Of a DNA stretch of 63,145 bases, positions 32,014 to 40,995 are shown piece after piece (the stretch's first letter is position 1; each line of letters starts with the position of its first letter). Position numbers and translations under genes: made by a program. Source of the stretch: Actinomycetota bacterium (GTDB taxonomy: Bacteria > Actinomycetota > Rubrobacteria > Rubrobacterales > Rubrobacteraceae); contig SIRX01000057.1 in assembly GCA_004563715.1 (NCBI GenBank), positions 1 to 63,145 of the forward strand, read 5' to 3'. The notes below the pieces were generated by a model. The model was not told the origin of the DNA. It worked only from the letters and a program-made list of their open reading frames with translations, and searched no databases.

Positions 32014-33478
32014 CCTCTTTCTCTCCCGCCAACTCTTCCAGCAACTCCCGAATGACGCTAGCGTCGTGAAAGGGGACGTCGCCCTCCGGCAGGTGCTGTA
32101 CCCGCTCGTGCCCTTTACCCGCCACCACCACCACGTCCCCCGGACGCGCCAACTCTAGCACCCGGCGGATGGCCTCCCGGCGGTCCAGGATTATCTCGAA
32201 CCTCGCCGCGTCGGCGCCGGCGGCCACCTCCCGGGCTATCTTCGCCGGGTCTTCGGAGTAGGCGTCGTCGGTCGTAATTACGCCCCGGTCGGCCAGCCGG
32301 GCTGCCACCGCTCCCATAAGGGGCCGCTTGGCCCCGTCCCGGTCGCCAGCCGCCCCGAACGCGCACACCACGTTTCCCCGGTCTCCGCCGGACTTCGCCG
32401 CCCCGCGGGCTACCTCCAGCACCGCCGCGAGGCCGACGTCGGTGTGGGCGTAGTCCACGATCACCTCGAACCCGCGGTTTCCGGTCGTTACCCGCTCGAA
32501 CCTGCCGGGGACCTGCGGCATATCCCGCACCGCCTCGGCCACGAGCCCCCCCCCCCCCCCGGCTGCGAGCGCGAGGGCCGCCGCCCCGGCCACGTTGAGC
32601 ACGTTGTAGCCGCCGAGCAGCGGCGATACCAGCCCCAGGAGGCCCCCCGGATGCCGGAGCTCGAAAGCGGTCCCACTCCGATGCGGACGTACCACCGACA
32701 CCCGGTAGTCGGCTTTCTCGCTCGTGCCGAAGGTCTGCACGCCGGCTATCTCTCCCGCTAGCCTGCGACCCCAGGAATCGTCGGCGTTCGACAGCTTCGC
32801 TCCTTCGGCCACCCGGAAGAGCTCGCGCTTGGTCCCGTAGTACTCCTCCATCGTGCCGTGCAGGTCGAGGTGGTCCCGAGAGAGGTTCGTGAACAGCGCT
32901 CCGGCGAAACGCGTCCCAGAGACGCGCTTCAGGGCGATGCCATGCGAGGAGACCTCCATGACGACCTTGCTCACGCCCTTCTGCAGCATCTCGGCGAGCG
33001 TGCCCTGGACCTCGACCGCCTCCGGGGTGGTGCGGCCCGACGGGCGGCGTTCCCCGCCGGAGACCGTCTCGACCGTGGTCATCAGGCCGCACGCCGACGT
33101 TCCGTAAGCCCTCGACAATATAGCGTGCAGGGCGTAGGAGGTCGTGGTCTTGCCGTTGGTGCCGGTTACGCCGTAGATCTCCATCTCCCCCGAGGGATGG
33201 CCGAACAAGGCCCGGGATAGCTCCGCCAGCGCCGCCCGCGCGTCGGAGACCAGAACCACCGGCCCGCCCGAGACCTCCCGCTCGGCGACGATGAGCGAAG
33301 CCCCCCTGCTCCAGGCCTCGGCCGTGAACTCCGTCCCGTCCCGCCGGAACCCCGGCACCGCCACGAACGCGTCACCAGGCCCGACCCTCCGGGAATCGTG
33401 CGTAACGCCCGAAACCTCCACCCCCGGAGGTACGCCCACGCCCAACACTCTCTCCAGATGCTCCCGGTCGAGGATCAC
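31991..33478 (-). CDS. murE: UDP-MurNAc-tripeptide synthetase MurE
   Basis: A 495-residue Mur ligase adding the third residue of the peptidoglycan stem. ATP loop IYGVTGTNGKTTTSYAL, GVTHDSRRVGPGDAFVAVPG in the UDP domain, EVSSHGIALKRVSG, and VDYAHTDVGLAAVLEV, CAFGAAGDRDGAKRPLM in the later domains. At the position of DNPR, the motif for meso-diaminopimelate, the sequence is TTDDAYSEDPAKI, which speaks against diaminopimelate. A run of 14 G (32560-32547, sense strand) codes for part of AAGGGGGLV. GTG 33478 gives the usual N-terminus (MILDREHLERVLG); the frame is open for 23 further codons. Confidence 0.93.
   Translation of the reverse strand: MILDREHLERVLGVGVPPGVEVSGVTHDSRRVGPGDAFVAVPGFRRDGTEFTAEAWSRGASLIVAEREVSGGPVVLVSDARAALAELSRALFGHPSGEMEIYGVTGTNGKTTTSYALHAILSRAYGTSACGLMTTVETVSGGERRPSGRTTPEAVEVQGTLAEMLQKGVSKVVMEVSSHGIALKRVSGTRFAGALFTNLSRDHLDLHGTMEEYYGTKRELFRVAEGAKLSNADDSWGRRLAGEIAGVQTFGTSEKADYRVSVVRPHRSGTAFELRHPGGLLGLVSPLLGGYNVLNVAGAAALALAAGGGGGLVAEAVRDMPQVPGRFERVTTGNRGFEVIVDYAHTDVGLAAVLEVARGAAKSGGDRGNVVCAFGAAGDRDGAKRPLMGAVAARLADRGVITTDDAYSEDPAKIAREVAAGADAARFEIILDRREAIRRVLELARPGDVVVVAGKGHERVQHLPEGDVPFHDASVIRELLEELAGEKEGEGAQGE
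32547..32560. repeat. 14-base C/G homopolymer inside murE
   Basis: Fourteen consecutive C on the + strand (G on the coding strand) within murE, coding for a poly-Gly step. Such runs are prone to slippage; the frame is intact in this copy. Confidence 0.9.
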
Positions 33479-33761
33479 GCCGCCAAGTTTAGCAAGAACA
33501 CACGCGCCGTTACCTGCCTTACACCCGGTGTAACGTGCTCGAAACACCAGAGAAACCTCGCCGAAACATCCCTCGGGGTGCCGGTCTTCAAAAAAATCGT
33601 AAATAAAAACACACCAAACGGGGTCTATTTGCGATGACTCCCTATATGTCGTGTGTTAACCTACGCGGGTCATTTTCACGAACATTTAATAAATGGCGAT
33701 TTCGGTTGTGTCCAGAGCGCTGGCCGCCGTGTACGCGGTGGCCTTGTAAGAGAGGAGATAG
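33479..33761. promoter_or_regulatory. AT-rich divergent region between murE and the sigma factor gene
   Basis: 283 bases, markedly AT-richer than the rest of the window (33580-33715). It holds an inverted repeat CATTTA-A-TAAATG at 33684-33696 and several possible -10 boxes (such as TATATG near 33643), none with a convincing -35. Expected to contain the promoters for both genes. Confidence 0.45.
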
Positions 33762-34853
33762 ATGGCGGCCGAGAACACCATGTTGCTGACGGAGCGGACG
33801 GACGAGCTCTTGAGCCGGGGCCGAAGTCAAGGCTTCGTCAGTATGGAGGAGGTCGCCGAGCTTGTGCAGGGGGGGGATCTCTCGGCCTCGGAGGTCGAAG
33901 AGTTCTATGCAGCGCTCGAAGAAGAGGAGATAACCCTTGTAGAAAGTGAGACATCGGAGCCCGTCCGGGCGACGCCGGCCCGCGAGGTTCCCGAGCCCCC
34001 GGCGTTCCAGATCGCCCACGCGGTCGCCACGGGCGACTCCATCAGGATGTACCTGGCGGAGATAGGACGGGTAAAGCTGCTCACCCACGCCGACGAGATC
34101 CGGCTGGCCAAGGGCATCGCCCGCGGCTGCAAGAGGAGCAAGGACCGGCTCGTGGAGGCCAACCTGCGGCTCGTGGTCTCCATCGCCAAGAAGTACCGCA
34201 ACCGGGGCGTGTCGTTTCTGGACCTGATCCAGGAGGGCAACCTGGGGCTTATCCGGGCGGCCGAGAAGTTCGACCACACGAAAGGCTACAAGTTCTCCAC
34301 CTACGCCACGTGGTGGATCCGGCAGGCCATAACCCGCGCGATCGCGGACAAGGGCCGGACCATCCGCATCCCGGTTCACATGGTCGAGAAGGTCAACAAG
34401 TTCCACCGCACCGAGCGCCGTATGACCCAGCGGCTGGGGCGCGAGCCGTTCGACGAGGAGATCGCCCTGGAGCTGGAGATGACCGTCGAGGAGGTCTTGC
34501 GGCTGCGCGAGATCAGCCAGCGCTCCATAAGCCTGGAGACGCCGGTGGGCGAGGAGGACTCCTCGGAGCTGGGGGACTTCCTGGAGGACGTCACCACCGT
34601 CACCCCGACCGACGCCGTCTCCGAGTCGCTGCTGAAGTCGCACCTGCGGGAGGCGCTCAACGAGCTGCCGGAGCGGGAGCGCCAGATCATCGAGCTGCGC
34701 TTCGGGATGAAGGACGACCGGCCCCGCACCCTGGAAGAGGTCGGCCGCGAGTTCGACATAACCCGCGAGCGGGTGCGCCAGATCCAGATGAAGACCCTGA
34801 ACCTCCTCCGCGAGCAGCGCCGCACCCAGAACCTCCGTGAGTACCTCCAGTAG
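33762..34853 (+). CDS. RNA polymerase sigma-70 factor, RpoD/SigA type
   Basis: A 363-residue sigma factor. A short acidic region 1.1 is followed by region 1.2 ([29 protein letters not shown]), region 2 ([67 protein letters not shown]), region 3 and region 4 ([44 protein letters not shown]). The -10-binding helix is identical to principal sigmas; region 4.2 ([11 protein letters not shown] rather than RQIEAKALRKL) departs from the consensus, so it might be a principal-type paralogue. ATG 33762 follows GAGAGGAGATAG. It overlaps the next gene by 17 bases. Confidence 0.92.
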   Translation: MAAENTMLLTERTDELLSRGRSQGFVSMEEVAELVQGGDLSASEVEEFYAALEEEEITLVESETSEPVRATPAREVPEPPAFQIAHAVATGDSIRMYLAEIGRVKLLTHADEIRLAKGIARGCKRSKDRLVEANLRLVVSIAKKYRNRGVSFLDLIQEGNLGLIRAAEKFDHTKGYKFSTYATWWIRQAITRAIADKGRTIRIPVHMVEKVNKFHRTERRMTQRLGREPFDEEIALELEMTVEEVLRLREISQRSISLETPVGEEDSSELGDFLEDVTTVTPTDAVSESLLKSHLREALNELPERERQIIELRFGMKDDRPRTLEEVGREFDITRERVRQIQMKTLNLLREQRRTQNLREYLQ

Positions 34854-35658
34854 CTCCCGGCAGCCCGCCGGGGAAGCTCCCGGTGAACTGCACGAGTTCG
34901 TCTGCGACCTGGCGCGGCGGGCGGGCGAGCTACAGCTCTCGCGCTACGAGCGGCCCGGCGAGGTCCGGGAGAAAGCCCCGAGAGACATCGTGACCGAGGT
35001 GGACCTGCTCTGCGAGGAGCTGATGGTCTCCGCCATACGGGAGCGGTACCCGCAAGACGCCATACTCTCCGAGGAGCAGGGCGGAGAGATAGCCGGGACG
35101 GGTCGCAGCTGGCTGCTGGACCCCGTGGACGGCACGGCCAATTTCTCCAGGGCCAACCCCCTGTTCTGCGCCTGCATCTCCGTCATCGAAAACGGTGCCG
35201 TTACCCACGCGGCCGTCGCGGTCCCGCGCCTCGGGGACCTGTACCATGCCGTCCTCGGCGGCGGCGCCCACCGGGACACGGCCGACCAGCGCCTCCCGCT
35301 GCGGGTCAGCAGCACAGAGAAGCTGGAGTACGCCTTTGTCGGGGCGGACCTGGCCTACTCAAAGAAAAAGAAGAACCAGGGAAGCGGCCTGCAAGAGATC
35401 TTCTCCTCCTGCTGGCAGATACGCTCGCTCGGAAGCGCGGGCGTGCGCGGTGCCTGGACCTCCGCTGGCTACATAGACATCTCGCTCGGCACCAACAACA
35501 CCCCCTGGGACTACGCACCGACCGCCCTGCTCGTTTCGGAGGCCGGCGGGAAGGCCACCGACCTCTCCGGCGGACCGTGGACCCCCGAATCCGACGGCCT
35601 CGTCGCGGCCAACGCCGCCTTGCACGAAGAGGTCTTGGGCGTCCTGGCGCGCCGTTGA
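34837..35658 (+). CDS. Inositol monophosphatase family phosphatase
   Basis: A 273-residue Mg-dependent phosphatase. Metal sites are visible: [21 protein letters not shown] (the Glu-Glu), [17 protein letters not shown] (the D-x-x-D-G-T core) and [26 protein letters not shown]. Members act on inositol-1-phosphate, fructose-1,6-bisphosphate, PAP or histidinol phosphate; the present sequence is nearest in feel to inositol monophosphatases, but substrate is not fixed. GTG 34837 overlaps the end of the sigma gene by 17 bases, so they share a message. Confidence 0.92.
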   Translation: MSTSSSSRQPAGEAPGELHEFVCDLARRAGELQLSRYERPGEVREKAPRDIVTEVDLLCEELMVSAIRERYPQDAILSEEQGGEIAGTGRSWLLDPVDGTANFSRANPLFCACISVIENGAVTHAAVAVPRLGDLYHAVLGGGAHRDTADQRLPLRVSSTEKLEYAFVGADLAYSKKKKNQGSGLQEIFSSCWQIRSLGSAGVRGAWTSAGYIDISLGTNNTPWDYAPTALLVSEAGGKATDLSGGPWTPESDGLVAANAALHEEVLGVLARR

Positions 35659-35702
35659 GCCCCTACCCACACGGGGCCTACCCGGCTAATTCCCCCGCGG
35701 CC

Positions 35703-37937
35703 CTAGAACCCGTCGTCATCGGCCGTCGGCGGTGGCTGCTGGCCGAACTGAGGTTGTGACGGTTGTGCCCCCGGCTGTGACCCCGGCTGCCCCGGTTGTC
35801 CTTGTTGCGCTTGCGCCGGTTGCTGGAAAGGCTGCTGGTTGGGCCGGGGTTGTGACGGCGGCGAGGGCTGCGGCCGGGTAAGCTCCCGGGAAGGACCCGT
35901 AGCACCTGTCGTGCCACCGGTGGTCCTGCCCGTGGTCGGGGGTGGGTCCGGCGGGTCGTAGGCGCGGCCGTCCGTCTTGACCTCCAAGTCCAGGTCCGGG
36001 CTGGGAGGGCTGAACTGCAACACTTCCGGGTACTCCTGCATCGCGCGCTGCATGTAGAGCGACCATAAGTCCATGGGGAACGTGCCGCCGTGGATCTTCT
36101 CGTAGCCCCGGATGTTGAGCATCGGCACGCGTTCGCCCGGGTAACCCACCCAGACGCTGGTCGCGAGTTGCGGCACGTAGCCCGCGAACCAGGCGTCGGA
36201 GAATCGCTCGCTCGTCCCGGTCTTGCCGGCCACCGGGCGGCCCAACTCGTCCTCGGTGCCGTAGAACTCGCCCACCTCCGACATGACCTCGTTGACCGCC
36301 GCTGCCACGTCCCGGGAGATCACCTGCTCCCCCTCCAGCTTGTGCTCGCTGACGACCACCTCTTCGCCACCCTCCTCCCGGACGACCTTCTCGACCAGGT
36401 AGGGCTCCATGCGGATGCCCTGGTTGGCGAAGGTGGCGTAGGCCGAGGCCATCTCCAGAGGCGTGACCCCCTGCCGCAAACCACCGATGGCGGTGGGCAG
36501 GTAGGCGTCGATCTCGCTCTCGATGCCCAGACGTTGGGCCATGTCGACGACGTTCTCTATGCCGAGGTCCTGGGCGAGCTGGACGTGCACCGCGTTGTCC
36601 GACTGCTTCATGGCTTCTTCGAGGGTGATCGGGCCGCGGTACTCGTCTTCGTAGTTGGCGACGGTGTAGTACGGCTCCTGGGCGTCCGCGGGCATCGGGA
36701 TGCTGAGCGGCTCCGACACGTAGCGGCTCTCGGGAGAGATGTCCTGCTCGATAGCCTCGGCCAGCACAAAGGGCTTGAACGTACTGCCGGGCTGCCGCTG
36801 CCCCTGGGTGGCGAGGTTAAACTTGACCTGTTCGAAATCCGAGCCGCCGACCATCGCCCGGACCGCCCCGGTGCTCGGCTCCACCGAGACGAGGGAAGCC
36901 GACGGGTCATTGGAATCGTAGAGGATCTCCTCCACCGACTGGCTGGCGTACTCCTGCAGGTCTGGGTCGAGGGTCGTGTGGATCTCGAGCCCCCCTTCGT
37001 AGACCATCTCGTCCCCGTACTCCTGGGCCAGCTCGTTGCGGACGGCGTCGAGGAAGTACTCGTTGTCGTCGCGGTGCTCTACCCGGCCCCGGCTCAGCTC
37101 CAGGTCCCGGGCCACCGCCGCGTCGTGCGCTTCCTGGTCTATGTACCCCGCCTGCAGCATCCGGTCGAGGACCACGTTGCGGCGGGCCACCGCGCTTTCA
37201 GGGTCGTTGAACGGGTCGTATGCGCCGGGAAGGTTTATGATGCCCGCGAGCATCGCCGACTCCGCCAGGGTCAGGTCTTCGGCGCTCTTGTTGAAGTAGG
37301 TCCTGGAGGCAGCCTCGGCGCCGTAGGCGTTGGTCCCGAAGTACACCGTGTTCAGGTACTGTTCGAGGATCTCCTCCTTGGAATGCTCCTCTTCGTACTG
37401 CCAGGCGAGCGAAGCCTCGGTGAACTTGCGCTGCAGGCTCGGTATGGAACGCCTCTCCTGGGCGATGTAGGTGTTCTTGATCAGCTGCTGGGTTATGGTG
37501 GACCCCCCCTCCCGGACCGAGAGGTTCCGAACGTTCTCGACCGCGGCGCGGCCTATGGCCTCGAAGTCCAGGCCCCGGTGCTGGTAGAACCGGTGGTCCT
37601 CGATAGCCACCACGGCCTCCCGGAGCGAGGGGTTTATCTCTTCCAACGGCACGATGTAGCGGTTCTGGACGCCGTACAGTTCGTCCACCACGTTGCCCTC
37701 GGCGTCGTAGACCACAGAGGTCTGGGCCAGCTCCGCCGTGGCGTAGTCGTCGAGCTCGGGAACCTCCCCGGCGACCTGGGCATAGGTGTAGCTGAAGGTG
37801 GCGAACAACCCGACCAGGCCGAGGATCGCAAGGGCGGAGAGCAGCAGCAGGGCGGTCCTGACCCGATCCAGGACCCCACGCTTCTGACGCTTCCGGCGAC
37901 GCCGGCGACCGATTCTTACGAGGCTGCTGCCATGCAT
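35703..37937 (-). CDS. Class A penicillin-binding protein (glycosyltransferase/transpeptidase)
   Basis: A 744-residue bifunctional wall synthase. A basic cytoplasmic tail (RIGRRRRRKRQKR) and one anchor helix (LLLLSALAILGLVGLFATFSY) precede the GT51 domain with VVAIEDHRFYQHRGLD and GGSTITQQLIKNTYIA. The transpeptidase has STFKPF (SxxK), KQSDNAVH (SxN) and VAGKTGTSERFSDAWFAGY (KTG). The last 90 residues are Pro/Gln/Gly-rich. ATG 37937 sits nine bases after a leftward TATAAT (37952-37947), suggesting a leaderless message. It polymerises lipid II and cross-links stem peptides. Confidence 0.95.
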   Translation of the reverse strand: MHGSSLVRIGRRRRRKRQKRGVLDRVRTALLLLSALAILGLVGLFATFSYTYAQVAGEVPELDDYATAELAQTSVVYDAEGNVVDELYGVQNRYIVPLEEINPSLREAVVAIEDHRFYQHRGLDFEAIGRAAVENVRNLSVREGGSTITQQLIKNTYIAQERRSIPSLQRKFTEASLAWQYEEEHSKEEILEQYLNTVYFGTNAYGAEAASRTYFNKSAEDLTLAESAMLAGIINLPGAYDPFNDPESAVARRNVVLDRMLQAGYIDQEAHDAAVARDLELSRGRVEHRDDNEYFLDAVRNELAQEYGDEMVYEGGLEIHTTLDPDLQEYASQSVEEILYDSNDPSASLVSVEPSTGAVRAMVGGSDFEQVKFNLATQGQRQPGSTFKPFVLAEAIEQDISPESRYVSEPLSIPMPADAQEPYYTVANYEDEYRGPITLEEAMKQSDNAVHVQLAQDLGIENVVDMAQRLGIESEIDAYLPTAIGGLRQGVTPLEMASAYATFANQGIRMEPYLVEKVVREEGGEEVVVSEHKLEGEQVISRDVAAAVNEVMSEVGEFYGTEDELGRPVAGKTGTSERFSDAWFAGYVPQLATSVWVGYPGERVPMLNIRGYEKIHGGTFPMDLWSLYMQRAMQEYPEVLQFSPPSPDLDLEVKTDGRAYDPPDPPPTTGRTTGGTTGATGPSRELTRPQPSPPSQPRPNQQPFQQPAQAQQGQPGQPGSQPGAQPSQPQFGQQPPPTADDDGF

Positions 37938-37946
37938 GAAAGCGTT

Positions 37947-37952
37947 ATTATA
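37947..37952 (-). promoter_or_regulatory. TATAAT box nine bases before the class A PBP start
   Basis: Leftward TATAAT (37952-37947) with ATG at 37937; no room for a ribosome site after the expected initiation point, so a leaderless transcript is likely. No good -35 match. Confidence 0.5.
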
Positions 37953-37987
37953 CAAGACAGGCGGACATATCCAGTAAGGAGCATGAG

Positions 37988-39130
37988 ATCGAACGCGCAA
38001 ACCTGCCCCGCACGCTGTTCCCGGCACTCGCCGCAAACGACTACGCCTACCTGAACTCCGGCGGCAGCGGCCCGCCGACCTACGACACCCTGCGCGCCAT
38101 GCGGGAGGCCGACGACCTCTGCTCCGGCCCGGCATACCTGGAGGGCGTGGCGTTTTTCATGCGCCAGGCCGAGGCCGCTTCCCGGGCGCGCGAAGCGGCG
38201 GCGCGCCTGCTCGGGGCCGAGCCAGACGACGTGGCCCTGACCCAGAACACGACCCACGGCATAAACCTGGGCGTCGGCTCCATAAGCTGGGAACGGGGAG
38301 ACGAGGTGGTCTCCGTCACCACCGAGCACCCCGGATGCCTGGCCCCGCTCCACGCCCTCCGCTCTCGCTTCGGCGTAGAGCTGAAACTCCTTGAACCGCC
38401 CGTTACAGCGGAGAAGGTCTCGGGGGCCATGACCGCGAAGACGCGGCTCGTCGCGCTCTCGCACGTGGACTGGACCACGGGCGAGGTGTTGCCGCTGGAG
38501 GAGATCTGCACCCTGTCCCGCGAGCGCGGGGTTTTGACCCTCGTGGACGGTGCCCAGTCCGTCGGGAACATCCCCGTAAACACACCGGAGACCGGGGCGG
38601 ACATGTACGCCTTTACCGGCCACAAGTGGCTCCTCGGCCCCGAGGGCATGGGCGGCCTCTACGTGCGCCCGGACTGTCGCGTCCCCAGCCCGAACCTCGG
38701 CTACCTCTCCCTCGCCGACCCGAAGTCCTTCGACGCGGATGGCGACTACGAACTGCACCCCGGCGCCCGCCGCTTCGAGGCCTCGACGACGAGCCCGGCC
38801 CTGGCCGCTGGCTTCGCGGCGTCGCTGGAGGCCGCCCGCGAACGAGGCGAAGCGGGATTCGAGGAGATGCGCCGCCGCGCGAGCCTCCTCGTGGACCGGC
38901 TCTCCTCCCTGCCGCGCGTCACCCTTCGTACCCCGCGTCCGGCCCGCACGGGCCTGGTGAGCTTCGAGGTCGAGGGCATCCCGGCGCAGCAGGTCGCGGA
39001 GCGCCTGCTGGAGCAGAAGTTCGTGCTCCGTTTCATCCCGGAGCCGAACCACTACGTCCGGGCGAGCGTCCACCTGTTCAACCCGGACGGAGAGCTAGAA
39101 GCGCTGGCCGGCGCCGTGGCGGAGTTGTAG
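37988..39130 (+). CDS. Class V aminotransferase-like protein with an unusual start
   Basis: A PLP enzyme of about 380 residues. PLP-binding Lys in DMYAFTGHKWLLGPEGMGGLYV, the Asp and Gln in TLVDGAQSVGNIPVN, and NTTHGINLGVG, THxxx DWTTGEVLPLEEI are clear; it resembles cysteine desulfurase/isopenicillin-N-epimerase-like members. The frame contains the expected N-terminus (PALAANDYAYLNSGGSGPPTYDTLRAM) before the first in-frame ATG at 38099, yet no ATG, GTG or TTG opens it. AAGGAG (37976-37981) lies six bases before an in-frame ATC at 37988, while an ATG at 37983 is out of frame by one base. Either ATC is used or one base is missing. Confidence 0.85.
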   Translation: MERANLPRTLFPALAANDYAYLNSGGSGPPTYDTLRAMREADDLCSGPAYLEGVAFFMRQAEAASRAREAAARLLGAEPDDVALTQNTTHGINLGVGSISWERGDEVVSVTTEHPGCLAPLHALRSRFGVELKLLEPPVTAEKVSGAMTAKTRLVALSHVDWTTGEVLPLEEICTLSRERGVLTLVDGAQSVGNIPVNTPETGADMYAFTGHKWLLGPEGMGGLYVRPDCRVPSPNLGYLSLADPKSFDADGDYELHPGARRFEASTTSPALAAGFAASLEAARERGEAGFEEMRRRASLLVDRLSSLPRVTLRTPRPARTGLVSFEVEGIPAQQVAERLLEQKFVLRFIPEPNHYVRASVHLFNPDGELEALAGAVAEL

Positions 39131-39256
39131 AAGCGGCGCGCGAGGAGGACCCGCCGGGCGGACGTGAGCGACCGGAGGTTGATCCTCTACGCGGCGCTTT
39201 TCGGCCCGCTGGCCCGGCACGCTGCGGCGGATCGAGCTCCGCGAACGAAAGCGACG

Positions 39257-39934
39257 CTAACGAAGCTCCAACAACACATCCACGGCAGCGTCGAGGTCGG
39301 GAACGAGGTGGTCGGGCTCCGCGGCGCGCAGGACCTCCTCCGAAAACGCTCCCCAGCTTACGGCCACGCTGACGACGCCCGCGGCCCGGGCAGCCTCCAC
39401 GTCGTGGGGCGAATCGCCGACGTAGGCGGCCTCGCTCGTGGGGATGTCGCCCAGGACCTCCAGCCCCTTCAGGAGCGGGGCGGGCTTGGGCTTGTGCTCG
39501 TCTGTATCTTCCATCGTCACGAAGTAGTCGGTCACTTCGCCGAGGCCGGGGAAGGTCTCCAGCGCCATCTCGACGGAGCGCCGGCGCTTGGAGGTCACCA
39601 CGGCGATCTTGACGCCGGTCTCGTGCAGGCGGGCCAACGACGCCTCGATGCCGGGAAACTCCTTTATGAGGGCCTCGTGGTGCTCCTCGTTGTGGAGCTG
39701 GTAGGACTCTAGCAACCGCCCGGCGAGGTGGTCGGGAGAACCCTGTCCGTCGGCCTCCTTCTCGACCAGGGCCGCCATCTGCCGCGGCAGCGGCTGGCCG
39801 ACATTGGCCATGAGGGTCTCGCGCGGCGGCTCGTGGCCGAGAACCTCGCGGCTCGCGTGGCGAAGGGACTGGTAGATCAATTCGGTGGTGTCCACGAGAG
39901 TACCGTCGAAGTCGAAGAGCGCGGCGTTCAGCAT
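39257..39934 (-). CDS. HAD-superfamily phosphatase (PpaX/phosphoglycolate phosphatase-like)
   Basis: A 225-residue HAD hydrolase. Motif I AALFDFDGTLVDTTE, motif II VVTSKRRRS, motif III HKPKPAPLLKGLE and motif IV AAYVGDSPHDVEAARAAGV are intact; the cap is helical (C1), as in pyrophosphatase PpaX and phosphoglycolate phosphatase. The substrate cannot be chosen between these. It lies four bases after surE on the same strand, so the two phosphatases form an operon. Confidence 0.9.
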   Translation of the reverse strand: MLNAALFDFDGTLVDTTELIYQSLRHASREVLGHEPPRETLMANVGQPLPRQMAALVEKEADGQGSPDHLAGRLLESYQLHNEEHHEALIKEFPGIEASLARLHETGVKIAVVTSKRRRSVEMALETFPGLGEVTDYFVTMEDTDEHKPKPAPLLKGLEVLGDIPTSEAAYVGDSPHDVEAARAAGVVSVAVSWGAFSEEVLRAAEPDHLVPDLDAAVDVLLELR

Positions 39935-39938
39935 CTCG

Positions 39939-40736
39939 TTAGCCTCTCCCGTTTCTGGAAACCAGGCTGCCGACGTCCCAGCTGCAGAGCTCTTCGAGGC
40001 CCGCGCTGTCGGTCAGCTCAAGGTGTACCGGTGTGACGCTGATCTCACCGTCCGCGATGGCGGCGAAGTCCGTGCCGTCCTCCTCATGGTGGCCTGGAGG
40101 GTTGTTGTAGATGTCGTAGCCCACCTTACCGTTCTCGTCCCGGACCTCGATCAGCTCGTCCCGGTAGAAGCGGCGGCCGAGCTTGGTGACCCGGGCTCCG
40201 TTCACCTCTTCCAGGTTGGGCGCGTTGACGCTCAGGATGCGCCCCGCCGGCAAGCCCTTGAGGGCCACCTTGGACAGCCGGGCGGCAAACTCGGCGACCG
40301 GCCCGAAGTGCAACTCCTCTTCTGCCCCGGCATGCCAGGGACGGTTCATGCACAGGGAGACGGCGATGCCGGGGACCCCGATGACGATCCCCTCGAAGGC
40401 CGCCGCCACCGTTCCGGAGTACGTTATGTCGTCACCCAGGTTCTCACCATGGTTGATCCCGGAGACCACCAGGTCCGGCTCGAACTCCATGAGCCCCAGG
40501 GCCACGAGCCGCACGCAGTCCACCGGCGTTCCGGTGCAGGCGTAACCCATGCCGCCGTCGGCCAGAGCCCGCTCCTCGACGTGCAGCGGCGCCCCGAAGC
40601 TGATGCTCCGTCCGACCCCGCTCCGGTTGCGGTCGGGGGCCACGACGAGCACGTCCCCGACCTTCTCCAGGGCCTGGCGGGCCGCCAGAAGCCCCGGCGC
40701 GTCTATACCGTCATCGTTCGTCAAAACTATCTTCAT
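39939..40736 (-). CDS. surE: 5'/3'-nucleotidase SurE
   Basis: A 265-residue nucleoside monophosphatase. MKIVLTNDDGIDAPGL carries the metal-binding Asp-Asp, and VAPDRNRSGVGRSISFG and VVSGINHGENLGDDITYSGTVAAAFEG are the other signatures. It dephosphorylates 5' and 3' nucleotides and is linked to stress survival. The frame is open for 58 codons upstream without homology; ATG 40736 gives the exact family N-terminus. It precedes the HAD phosphatase gene by four bases. Confidence 0.96.
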   Translation of the reverse strand: MKIVLTNDDGIDAPGLLAARQALEKVGDVLVVAPDRNRSGVGRSISFGAPLHVEERALADGGMGYACTGTPVDCVRLVALGLMEFEPDLVVSGINHGENLGDDITYSGTVAAAFEGIVIGVPGIAVSLCMNRPWHAGAEEELHFGPVAEFAARLSKVALKGLPAGRILSVNAPNLEEVNGARVTKLGRRFYRDELIEVRDENGKVGYDIYNNPPGHHEEDGTDFAAIADGEISVTPVHLELTDSAGLEELCSWDVGSLVSRNGRG

Positions 40737-40995
40737 CGCCCAACTCTCAATACTTCCGCACCCTCTCCGGCGCCCACGAATACTCTTGAAAGGATTCGAT
40801 TGTACCATCCCCGGCCGGACCCCCGGACGAGACTCCCGGATAAGAACTTCAGAGGCAGCCTGCTCCGGCGCCCGCCACGCCGCGCTGCACAGAGGCCGCA
40901 TACCGGACAACCTGACGCCACCCCGGGACTAAATACCTAGCTCAAGAGGTTACTTTCCGTAGACAAGCATGAATTTATAGGGTAGCTTACAGCTT
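40737..40995. other. Divergent intergenic region between surE and gpgS
   Basis: 259 bases with no gene seen. Leftward TACAAT near 40803-40798 is a possible surE -10 box; rightward AT-rich TTTATAGGGT just before the gpgS start may be its promoter. Confidence 0.35.

Noticed and set aside
36090-38054. 654-codon rightward frame opposite the class A PBP gene
   Set aside because: Shadow of the PBP reading frame; its His/Leu/Val-rich composition lacks motifs.
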